A DNA stretch of 5,968 nt from Rhodospirillaceae bacterium (GTDB lineage Bacteria > Pseudomonadota > Alphaproteobacteria > UBA828), in the NCBI GenBank assembly GCA_028819955.1, contig JAPPKP010000369.1:1-5968 (forward strand), given 5' to 3'. A model generated the notes under the pieces. It saw nothing but the letters and a program-made list of their open reading frames with translations, had not been told where the DNA came from and did not search any database. The position numbers and the translations under genes were made by a program. Of this stretch, positions 1 to 4,647 are shown piece by piece. Each line of letters starts with the position of its first letter. Position 1 is the stretch's first letter.

Positions 1-28
1 GACGACCGTCCATCTCCCGCGGTCATGA
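1..28 (+). CDS. Possible 3' end of an upstream gene (last 8 codons)
   Basis: The frame starting at base 2 reads eight codons (TTVHLPRS) and stops at a TGA at 26-28, 12 nt before a strong intrinsic terminator on the same strand. That position fits the end of a plus-strand gene entering from the left. Eight residues are too few to name a family. The other two plus frames stay open through the terminator, so this is the only frame that ends where a gene should. The call rests on position alone. Confidence 0.35.
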
Positions 29-40
29 ACCACTGGCACT

Positions 41-76
41 GGGGAGTGCGTGCAATGCGCACTCCCCTTCTTTCCT
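41..76 (+). terminator. Rho-independent terminator
   Basis: GGGGAGTGCG (41-50) and CGCACTCCCC (58-67) form a perfect 10-bp GC-rich stem with a 7-nt loop (TGCAATG). A T-rich tail, TTCTTTCCT (68-76), follows immediately on the plus strand. The minus-strand side has no T-tract, so it should stop transcription arriving from the left and separate that unit from the lipoprotein gene. The tail is broken by C residues, so efficiency may be moderate. Confidence 0.75.
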
Positions 77-131
77 CCGCCTATTGCAGCGCCCTTTGCC
101 GGAGCCGTCAAGCGGCCCGATGGAGCGAGGT

Positions 132-147
132 ATATCGAAATCGATAT
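132..147. promoter_or_regulatory. AT-rich dyad upstream of the lipoprotein gene, possible operator
   Basis: ATATCGA (132-138) and TCGATAT (141-147) form a perfect 7-bp inverted repeat with a 2-nt centre. It is an AT-rich island in GC-rich sequence, 38 nt before the chosen start codon at 186. It overlaps a TATATC (131-136) that could act as a -10 element, but I see no convincing -35. A transcription-factor site is an inference from symmetry and position only. Confidence 0.3.
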
Positions 148-185
148 CGGCAGAACGCCGAGAGGCCACGAGCAAAGGAAGACCG

Positions 186-872
186 ATGAGCATCGCCACA
201 AGATTTTGCGCTCTCGGCGCTTTGATCGTTGCCTTGGTGATGGGTCTCGCCGCGTGCCAGACGTCGGGAACGCTTACCGCAATTGCCACCGATGAGCCGG
301 ACGCGACCCTCACCTCCTGGCTCGCCAAGCCGGACGGCGACGGCCCCTTCCCCGCCGTCGTTCTGCTGCACGGCTGCAGCGGAACCGAGCTCAACACGTC
401 GCATCGGACGGTCTGGCGCGGCTTGAACAACCACGCCGTGCTGTTGAACGATTACGGATACGTCACGCTCATCGTTGACAGCTTCGGCCCGCGCAGCATC
501 ACCGATGGCTGCCAGACCGGCAGCAAGTATCACCCGGTGCAGATCAGCGATGCCGATGCCGCCTTCGATCATCTGGCCTCGCTGCCGTTCGTGGACGCGG
601 AGCGGATCGGCTTCGTCGGTCTCGCACGAGACGGCGGTACTGCTCTAAGTCTGCCGATGCCGAAACCGTACTTTGTGGAGGTCGTGCACGGCAGGACCCA
701 CGCGGTGGCAGGCAACCGGACCGCAGGGCGGGATGCGCAGACACGGATGCTGGCCTTCTTCGCCGAGCACCTTGGGGGGCCGTATCCGGCCGAAGCCAGC
801 AAGGGAGTCGACGCCGCAGGCAACTCGGGTTTCGGAGATTTCTTGCGTGCCGCCTTCGTGCTGAACGATTAG
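186..872 (+). CDS. Dienelactone hydrolase-like lipoprotein, apparently degenerate
   Basis: The predicted 228-aa protein starts at ATG 186, preceded by AAAGGAAG (174-181). An in-frame ATG at 84 would put 34 polar residues before the signal peptide, so it is rejected. Residues 1-24 are a lipoprotein signal with a hydrophobic core and the lipobox LAAC (Cys24), pointing to a membrane-anchored periplasmic protein. The N-terminal half looks like the dienelactone hydrolase family (alpha/beta hydrolases): PAVVLLHGCSG (56-66) gives the oxyanion region, DSFGPR (98-103) follows, and FVDAERIGFVG (135-145) leads to the nucleophile elbow. There the usual G-x-S/C-x-G-G reads GLARDGG, with Ala147 where Ser or Cys is expected. 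Only about 10 residues separate the elbow from a C-terminal stretch with a possible catalytic His (VVHGRTHAV, then DAQTRMLAFFAEHL). Family members usually have some 70-80 more residues there, including the acidic residue. It may be a decayed hydrolase or a non-catalytic descendant. Confidence 0.7.
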   Translation: MSIATRFCALGALIVALVMGLAACQTSGTLTAIATDEPDATLTSWLAKPDGDGPFPAVVLLHGCSGTELNTSHRTVWRGLNNHAVLLNDYGYVTLIVDSFGPRSITDGCQTGSKYHPVQISDADAAFDHLASLPFVDAERIGFVGLARDGGTALSLPMPKPYFVEVVHGRTHAVAGNRTAGRDAQTRMLAFFAEHLGGPYPAEASKGVDAAGNSGFGDFLRAAFVLND

Positions 873-943
873 TCTCTCGGCCGGGCGGGTTGGGGCCAGC
901 CCGTACCACGCCTTGATCGCGCCCATCACGGCAGGATGCAACG

Positions 944-1645
944 ATGATACCCAGCGCCTTTCGCGCCTTCACTTTCGACTGCTACGGCACCCTGATCGAT
1001 TGGGAGCAAGGCATACTCCGGGCGCTCCGCACGCTGGCGGGAATCGACGCGGACGACGAGGCGCTGCTCGCCGCCTTCGCCCGGCACGAGCACACGATCC
1101 AGGAACAGAACCCGGCGATGCGCTACCCCGAGGTGCTGAGCCAAGCCTGCAAGGCGATCGCAGCCGACTTCGGCCTTACCGCGAGCAACGAGCAGGCTAC
1201 CGACTTCGGCGCGTCGATCGCCGACTGGCCGCCCTTTCCGGACTCGGTCGAGGCTCTCGCCTACCTGCGCGAGCACGGGTTGCTGATGGTGCTCTCGAAC
1301 GTGGACCGCGCATCCTTCGCTGATAGTGCTCTACGCCTGGGCGATCCCTTCCACGCCGTCGTCACGGCCGAGGATGTCGGGAGCTACAAGCCCGCACCCG
1401 CGCACTTCGAGCGTGCCAAGGCGCTCCTCGCGGAAGAGGGGATCGGACCTGATGAGGTGCTCCACGTGGCCCAGAGCCTGTTCCACGACGTGCAGCCCGG
1501 CCGCGCAGCGGGCCTTTCCACCTGCTGGATCGACCGCCGCGCGGGCCGCCCCGGGGGCGCCACGCCTCCCGTTGACGTCGAGCCGGACATCGCCTTCACC
1601 GACCTCGCCTCCCTCGCCGACTGGCACCGCGCGGGCACAGGCTGA
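944..1645 (+). CDS. HAD-superfamily hydrolase, haloacid dehalogenase type II-like
   Basis: This 233-aa cytoplasmic hydrolase starts at ATG 944 with AGGA at 933-936. All four HAD motifs are visible. Motif I is FDCYGTLIDW, with nucleophile Asp12. Motif II is LSNVDR, with Ser118 and Asn119. Motif III is SYKPAPAHF, with Lys149. Motif IV is the SLFHDVQPGRAAG stretch, with acidic Asp182. An alpha-helical cap lies between motifs I and II (about residues 20-100). The xYGTLxD signature and the length are typical of proteins annotated as type II (S)-2-haloacid dehalogenases. Many of these are actually phosphatases, and HDVQPGRAAG in motif IV is common in that broader group, so the substrate is not assigned. 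It lies 71 nt after the lipoprotein gene on the same strand and may share its transcript. It ends about 40 nt before the toxin-antitoxin promoter region. All catalytic residues are intact. Confidence 0.88.
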   Translation: MIPSAFRAFTFDCYGTLIDWEQGILRALRTLAGIDADDEALLAAFARHEHTIQEQNPAMRYPEVLSQACKAIAADFGLTASNEQATDFGASIADWPPFPDSVEALAYLREHGLLMVLSNVDRASFADSALRLGDPFHAVVTAEDVGSYKPAPAHFERAKALLAEEGIGPDEVLHVAQSLFHDVQPGRAAGLSTCWIDRRAGRPGGATPPVDVEPDIAFTDLASLADWHRAGTG

Positions 1646-1692
1646 ACGCGGGGCGGCGCACGCGCCAGCCGGTCTGCTCCGCCGCGCATGAC

Positions 1693-1720
1693 TTGACATT
1701 TCATGAAGTGAGAAGATAGG
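1693..1720 (+). promoter_or_regulatory. Candidate sigma-70-type promoter of the toxin-antitoxin operon
   Basis: A consensus -35, TTGACA (1693-1698), is followed after 16 nt by GATAGG (1715-1720), a weak -10 matching TATAAT at three positions. It lies 27 nt upstream of the antitoxin ATG, giving a short leader. The spacer contains the palindrome TTCATGAA (1700-1707). Direct repeats CATGACTT (1687-1694) and CATGAAGT (1702-1709), 15 nt apart start to start, straddle the -35. Antitoxins of this kind normally repress their own operon, so these are reasonable operator candidates. The -35 is clear, while the -10 is uncertain. Confidence 0.55.
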
Positions 1721-1746
1721 CCTTCACGCAACGAAGGAGGCTTCGT
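1721..1746 (+). promoter_or_regulatory. Two competing hairpins over the antitoxin ribosome-binding site
   Basis: The leader can fold in two exclusive ways. Hairpin A pairs CCTTC (1721-1725) with GAAGG (1733-1737) around a 7-nt loop. Hairpin B pairs ACGAAG (1731-1736) with CTTCGT (1741-1746) around the loop GAGG (1737-1740), which is the core of the Shine-Dalgarno GGAGG (1736-1740). Both use 1733-1736. Hairpin B ends one base before the ATG at 1748, so it could display or hide the ribosome-binding site. As DNA, the same dyads could instead bind the antitoxin. Folding energies were not computed. Confidence 0.4.
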
Positions 1747-1747
1747 C

Positions 1748-1975
1748 ATGCCGCAGACCCGTCAGAAATTCGCCACCCAGGTCGACGGTGCCCTGCTCGC
1801 CGACCTGCGAGGGCTGGCGAGGCAAGAGGGCCGCCAAATCCAGGCCCTCGTCGAAGAAGCGATCGCAGCGCTGATCGAGCAGCGGCGGCAGGGCACCGTC
1901 CGTCCGCACGTGATGAACGCCTATCTCAAGAGCCACGCCCGCTACGGATCGCTCTACAAGAAACTCGCGCAGTGA
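1748..1975 (+). CDS. Antitoxin of a Doc-type toxin-antitoxin pair, ribbon-helix-helix-like
   Basis: This 75-aa protein starts at ATG 1748 with GGAGG seven bases upstream. The N-terminal half fits a ribbon-helix-helix DNA-binding fold: a short strand at KFATQV (7-12), helix A at about 13-26, a turn at EGR, and helix B at about 29-46. RHH proteins dimerise and bind operator DNA through the strand, which suits autorepression. The C-terminal 25 residues (51-75) are basic with aromatic and hydrophobic positions (Tyr59, Tyr66, Tyr70, Leu73). They are the likely segment that wraps and blocks the toxin, as the C-terminal tails of other antitoxins do. Its stop overlaps the toxin start in GTGA, a typical translational coupling. 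It is not recognisably of the Phd fold, and I see no class I Fic inhibitory motif (S/T-x-x-x-E-G/N). The function is inferred from size, order and overlap with the toxin. Confidence 0.78.
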   Translation: MPQTRQKFATQVDGALLADLRGLARQEGRQIQALVEEAIAALIEQRRQGTVRPHVMNAYLKSHARYGSLYKKLAQ

Positions 1976-2352
1976 CGCGCGACTATCTGACCCTCGCCGA
2001 CGTTCTCGCCATCCATGCCGACCAGATTGCCTCTTATGGCGGCGCGGAGGGCCTGCGGGATCCGGGTCAGCTGGAAGCCGCGCTGTTCCGACCGCAGAGC
2101 GGCTATTACGCGGACGTGATCGCCGAGGCAGCTGCGCTTTGGGAAAGCCTTTCGCAGAACCATCCCTTCATCGACGGCAACAAGCGCACCGCTTTCGCCG
2201 CGACGTTCACCTTTCTCGCCATTAACGGCGTGGAGCTGACGGCCGGCGCCGACGAAGCGTGGACGTTCCTGTCCGGCCTTTATGACCGCAACGAATTCAC
2301 GTTCGACGCGCTGGATGAGTGGCTCCGCGAAAACACGAAGCCCGTGAGATAG
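1972..2352 (+). CDS. doc: Doc/Fic-family toxin (death-on-curing type)
   Basis: This 126-aa protein is the usual length of Doc toxins. The start is a GTG at 1972 sharing four bases with the antitoxin stop; no nearer ATG fits. The N-terminus (LTLADVLAIHADQIASYGG, then GLRDPGQLEAALFRPQ at 27-42) is typical of Doc. The Fic motif is HPFIDGNKR (64-72), with His64, Asp68, Asn70, Lys71 and Arg72. AMPylating Fic enzymes have GNGR, whereas Doc proteins have a Lys at the Gly position. In phage P1 Doc this goes with phosphorylation of elongation factor Tu instead of AMP transfer. By family knowledge the protein should therefore arrest translation in the cytoplasm unless its antitoxin binds it. The helical core after the motif (TAFAATFTFLAINGVEL) and a short C-terminal helix are complete. 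No truncation is seen, so the toxin appears active. Confidence 0.92.
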   Translation: MTRDYLTLADVLAIHADQIASYGGAEGLRDPGQLEAALFRPQSGYYADVIAEAAALWESLSQNHPFIDGNKRTAFAATFTFLAINGVELTAGADEAWTFLSGLYDRNEFTFDALDEWLRENTKPVR

Positions 2353-2364
2353 CGCCGGGCCGCA

Positions 2365-2739
2365 CTACTCGTGGACGTCGAAGCGGAACGACTTCGAGAC
2401 GATCTTCCAATCGCCGTCGATCCTGACCAGGCTCAGGAAATCGGTGAAGTAGCGCGGATGGATCGCGCACTCGCAGGTCACGACGGCGGTGTTCTCGTCC
2501 GACATGTCGATGGAGAGGATTTTGTCGAAGCGCGCTTGCCCCGTCGACGCCGGCGGCACGCGCCCCCTCACGATCTCGAACCACTCCTCGCGCGGCCAGT
2601 CGACGAACTTGCCGTCCATGTTCGCGAACAAGCGGCTGGACGGGTGAAAGATCGTGGCGAGCTTCTCCGTGTCGCACTCGTAAAGCCCGTCGAAGTAGAC
2701 TTGCACCACGTCGGTGATCTCTTGGTAGCTGTTGCTCAT
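2365..2739 (-). CDS. NTF2-like (lumazine-binding-like / SnoaL-like) small protein
   Basis: The chosen start is the ATG at 2739-2737, preceded by a purine-rich GGGAGGGAG seven bases away. This gives 124 aa; the longer open frame upstream reads through the intergenic region and lacks family resemblance. The pattern fits the NTF2-like superfamily, especially members annotated as putative lumazine-binding. It has an N-terminal helix (SYQEITDVVQVYFDGLYECD), then HPSSRLFANMDGKFVDWPREEWFEIV, then the strand-rich end ILSIDMSDENTAVV, CECAIHPRYFTDFLSLV and DGDWKIVSKSFRFD. No signal peptide is seen. NTF2 folds serve as small-molecule enzymes, binding proteins, and beta subunits of ring-hydroxylating oxygenases. 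The gene is divergent from a Rieske oxygenase gene across 196 nt. A role in the same pathway is likely, but its chemistry cannot be read from the sequence. Its 3' end faces the Doc gene, with 12 nt between stops. Confidence 0.85.
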   Translation of the reverse strand: MSNSYQEITDVVQVYFDGLYECDTEKLATIFHPSSRLFANMDGKFVDWPREEWFEIVRGRVPPASTGQARFDKILSIDMSDENTAVVTCECAIHPRYFTDFLSLVRIDGDWKIVSKSFRFDVHE

Positions 2740-2796
2740 GCGTGCTCCCTCCCAGTGCCTTGCAGCCCGTCGGCCGGTTCCGTCGTTCACGGACCC

Positions 2797-2823
2797 CGTA
2801 TAGGCTTTTGCGCTGGCCGACAA
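2797..2823 (-). promoter_or_regulatory. Weak candidate promoter for the NTF2-like gene
   Basis: On the minus strand TTGTCG (2823-2818) and TATACG (2802-2797) match the sigma-70 -35 and -10 boxes at four positions each, with a short 15-nt spacer. They lie about 60 nt upstream of the ATG. This is the most AT-rich part of the divergent region, but the spacing is suboptimal, so the call is tentative. Confidence 0.3.
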
Positions 2824-2837
2824 GAGCCCAAGGGGAA

Positions 2838-2890
2838 GCGGTAGCTGCGCAGCCGCCGTAGGCCGTGCTACCGTTGCGGTCCGCGGTAGC
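2838..2890. repeat. Three copies of a GCGGTAGC element in the divergent promoter region
   Basis: GCGGTAGC occurs at 2838-2845 and again at 2883-2890, exactly 45 bp apart. An inverted copy, GCTACCG, lies between them at 2867-2873. The first and second copies form a perfect 7-bp inverted repeat over a 21-nt gap. All three sit between the divergent NTF2-like and Rieske genes, 45-100 bp upstream of the Rieske start. This arrangement is typical of binding sites for a regulator controlling both genes. No regulator gene lies in the window, so the binding protein is unknown. Confidence 0.4.
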
Positions 2891-2935
2891 GAGAGCCGAC
2901 TGGATGCCGCACGGACGCGCGCGGGAGGGAAGGCC

Positions 2936-4126
2936 ATGAAAACCGTCATGCGCGAAAAGCAGTGGGCGGAGAAGTATCCCGACCTCGGGACCGAGCCCGT
3001 GCCCACCGAACCCTACTATTCGGACGAGCATTACGCGCTCGAGCGCGAACGCATCTTCCGCCGATGCTGGATCAACGTCGGCCGCGTCGACGAGATTCCG
3101 AACCCGGGCGACTATTTCGTGCGCGATATTGCCATCTGCAAGACCTCTGTGCTGATCATCCGGGGCTCGGACGGCATCGTGCGCGGCTTCTTCAACGTCT
3201 GCTCGCATCGCGGCAACACGCTGGTGCTGGACCGGCGCGGCACCTGCCCCGGCAGCGTCTACTGCCATTTCCACAACTGGGTCTACAGCGACACGGGCGC
3301 GCTGATCCGCGTGCCCGACGAGGAGAACTTCTTCGATCTGGACAAGCGCGACCACGGGCTTGCGCCGGTGAACACGGACATCTGGGAAGGCTTCGTCTTC
3401 GTCCACCTGGACCCGGAACCTGCGGAGACATTGCGGGAGTATCTCGGCGGCGTCGCCGACCAGCTCGACGGCTGCCCCTTCCGCGACATGCCGTTGATGC
3501 AGACCTATCTGGTGGAGGAGCGCGCCAACTGGAAGGTCGGGCTCGACGCGCAGAACGAGCTCTATCACCTGCCTTTCCAGCACCGCCGCATCCTGGGCGA
3601 CGCCTTTCTGATGAACGACAAGGGCCACTGCCGCTTCCAGGACGTCAATCTCTACAACTATCACACCGTCTGGTCGTGCGAGTACGACCCGACCCACAAG
3701 CTGACGCCGCTGGAAAGCATCGTCTTCGCCTCGGAAAACGGGGCCCCGGCCACCCGCATCCCGCAGATGATCGGCGAGTTCGACTTCTTCGTGCTGTTCC
3801 CGAACTTCGTGATTCTGCTGTTCGAGGTCGGCAACTCGACGAGCTACGTCAGCTACAATTTCTGGCCGCTCGCGGTGGACCGCACGATCTGGGAAATCCG
3901 CATGCACTTCAGGGAGCCCGCCAATACGCGCGAGCGGCTTCAGCAGGAATACTTCAAGTGCCTGATCCGGGACACGCTGCAGGAGGACCAGGTCGCGCAT
4001 CAGAACGTGCACGCGGGCCTCGCGTCGCGCGCGAAGTCACATGTGATCCTGCAGGACGACGAGGCGCCGATCCGCTACTTCCACAAGGTGCTGGAGGATC
4101 ACTGCGGGTTCTACAGCAACGCGTGA
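2936..4126 (+). CDS. Rieske non-heme iron oxygenase, large (alpha) subunit
   Basis: This complete 396-aa protein belongs to the aromatic ring-hydroxylating oxygenase family, which uses O2 and electrons from a reductase to oxidise an organic substrate. The start is ATG 2936 with GGAGG at 2924-2928. The N-terminal Rieske domain holds the [2Fe-2S] ligands Cys89, His91, Cys110 and His113, spaced C-x-H-x18-C-x2-H; the gap is about one residue longer than usual. The C-terminal catalytic domain opens with ANWKVGLDAQNELYHLPFQH. By alignment to naphthalene dioxygenase, His211 and His216 should bind the mononuclear iron. Asp351 (LQEDQ) should be the third ligand, and Glu208 takes the place of the bridging Asp between subunits. 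There is no signal peptide. It is followed after 31 nt by a small gene with its own ribosome-binding site, and it is divergent from an NTF2-like gene. No ferredoxin, reductase or classical beta subunit is present. The substrate cannot be inferred; family membership is secure. Confidence 0.95.
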   Translation: MKTVMREKQWAEKYPDLGTEPVPTEPYYSDEHYALERERIFRRCWINVGRVDEIPNPGDYFVRDIAICKTSVLIIRGSDGIVRGFFNVCSHRGNTLVLDRRGTCPGSVYCHFHNWVYSDTGALIRVPDEENFFDLDKRDHGLAPVNTDIWEGFVFVHLDPEPAETLREYLGGVADQLDGCPFRDMPLMQTYLVEERANWKVGLDAQNELYHLPFQHRRILGDAFLMNDKGHCRFQDVNLYNYHTVWSCEYDPTHKLTPLESIVFASENGAPATRIPQMIGEFDFFVLFPNFVILLFEVGNSTSYVSYNFWPLAVDRTIWEIRMHFREPANTRERLQQEYFKCLIRDTLQEDQVAHQNVHAGLASRAKSHVILQDDEAPIRYFHKVLEDHCGFYSNA

Positions 4127-4157
4127 GCCGGGCCGGCGGAAGGAAGGAGCGCGCACG

Positions 4158-4481
4158 ATGGCCGACGCCCAGTTGCCGGACGGGTTCGAGGACCTTACCC
4201 CTTGGCTTGACTGGGCGCTCGAGCCCGAGCGCGCGCGCACGGCGAAGAAGGTCGAGTCCTCGATGGAGGAGCTCCGCGCCCTCTACGACGCCATGATGCC
4301 GCGCATGGAGGAGATCATCGCCTACCTGGATGGCGTGCCTGGCGACGACAGGCCGGCGCCGGCGCACCGCCTCTACCTGCTCACCCTTTCGCTGGTCGAG
4401 GTCTCAAACCTGGTGGAGATCTACAAGCGCCGCGAGGTCATCGAGGCCTGCGACCCGTTGCACTTCAACCCGCAGCACTGA
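4158..4481 (+). CDS. Uncharacterised 107-aa protein linked to the Rieske oxygenase
   Basis: The start is ATG 4158 with a strong AGGAAGGAG (4141-4149), 31 nt after the oxygenase stop, so the two are almost certainly co-transcribed. I do not recognise a named family. The protein is acidic and mostly helical by eye. An N-terminal segment (GFEDLTPWLDWALEPERART) precedes a long amphipathic helix (about 31-58, KKVESSMEELRALYDAMMPRM and onward). After a Pro/Asp loop comes a second helix, HRLYLLTLSLVEVSNLVEIY (about 70-89). There is no signal peptide, metal-binding Cys/His cluster or clear transmembrane segment; the LYLLTLSLVEV stretch is too short and carries charges. Small proteins of this look next to Rieske oxygenases are familiar to me as unnamed hypotheticals, but I cannot confirm this here. 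An accessory or assembly role for the oxygenase is inferred from operon position only. Confidence 0.8.
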   Translation: MADAQLPDGFEDLTPWLDWALEPERARTAKKVESSMEELRALYDAMMPRMEEIIAYLDGVPGDDRPAPAHRLYLLTLSLVEVSNLVEIYKRREVIEACDPLHFNPQH

Positions 4482-4483
4482 GG

Positions 4484-4518
4484 GAGCTGGTGCTCACTTG
4501 GCCAGCTCGCGGAGCACC
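4484..4518. terminator. Overlapping inverted repeats at the convergent gene ends
   Basis: GAGCTGG (4484-4490) pairs with CCAGCTC (4502-4508), and GGTGCTC (4489-4495) pairs with GAGCACC (4512-4518). These are two perfect 7-bp stems that exclude each other. They span the 12-nt gap between the stops at 4481 (plus) and 4494 (minus) and enter the last codons of the minus-strand small gene. Neither strand has a T-tract, so they would not be classic intrinsic terminators. A role in 3'-end formation is a guess from position. Confidence 0.3.
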
Positions 4519-4625
4519 TCGCGGTCGGCGCGCATGATCTCTTGGGCAAGCGCCTTCTGACGCGCCAATTCTGGCTCGTTGGGCGCAGGCCGGGAACCGC
4601 TGTCCGATGTCTCGGTCGGCTCCAT
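4494..4625 (-). CDS. Small 43-aa hypothetical protein downstream of aspS
   Basis: This short minus-strand frame runs from ATG at 4625-4623 to TGA at 4496-4494. GAAGAAGGA lies on the minus strand at 4641-4633, seven bases before the start. It begins 22 nt after the aspS stop, so it is likely the next gene of the same transcript. A GTG at 4643-4641 would add six residues and bring the start to 4 nt from aspS, but it lacks as good a ribosome-binding site. The first 18 residues are low-complexity (Ser, Thr, Pro, Glu) and probably disordered. Residues 19-43 should form one charged amphipathic helix (ELARQKALAQEIMRADREVL, then RELAK). There is no signal peptide or transmembrane segment. The DREVLRELAK ending resembles small hypothetical proteins I associate with alphaproteobacteria, but the function is unknown. 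Confidence 0.6.
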   Translation of the reverse strand: MEPTETSDSGSRPAPNEPELARQKALAQEIMRADREVLRELAK

Positions 4626-4647
4626 CGAATCGTCCTTCTTCACTTCT

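Noticed and set aside
84..185. Upstream ATG at 84 as start of the lipoprotein gene
   Set aside because: It would bury the lipoprotein signal peptide behind 34 polar residues. The ATG at 186 has a strong ribosome-binding site and puts the signal peptide at the N-terminus.
645..941. Minus-strand frame over the end of the lipoprotein gene (AVMGAIKAWYGL near its start)
   Set aside because: The stretch looks protein-like for a dozen residues, but the rest has no family resemblance, no good ribosome-binding site was seen and it overlaps a gene on the other strand.
1651..1665. GGCGCACGCGCC as a terminator after the HAD gene
   Set aside because: The stem is only 4-5 bp with a tiny loop and no T-tract follows.
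2740..3006. Longer N-terminal extension of the NTF2-like gene
   Set aside because: The extension translates the intergenic region and overlaps the start of the Rieske gene. The internal ATG at 2739 has a good ribosome-binding site and matches the family's N-terminus.
2297..4012. A 571-codon open frame on the minus strand opposite the Rieske gene
   Set aside because: It runs antisense across the Rieske gene, whose intact catalytic motifs are on the plus strand, and across the NTF2-like gene in another frame. Long antisense frames are common in GC-rich coding DNA and this one shows no family resemblance.
2962..4296. A 444-codon plus-strand frame overlapping the Rieske gene
   Set aside because: It is arginine- and alanine-rich with no recognisable motifs, as expected from an out-of-frame reading of GC-rich DNA.
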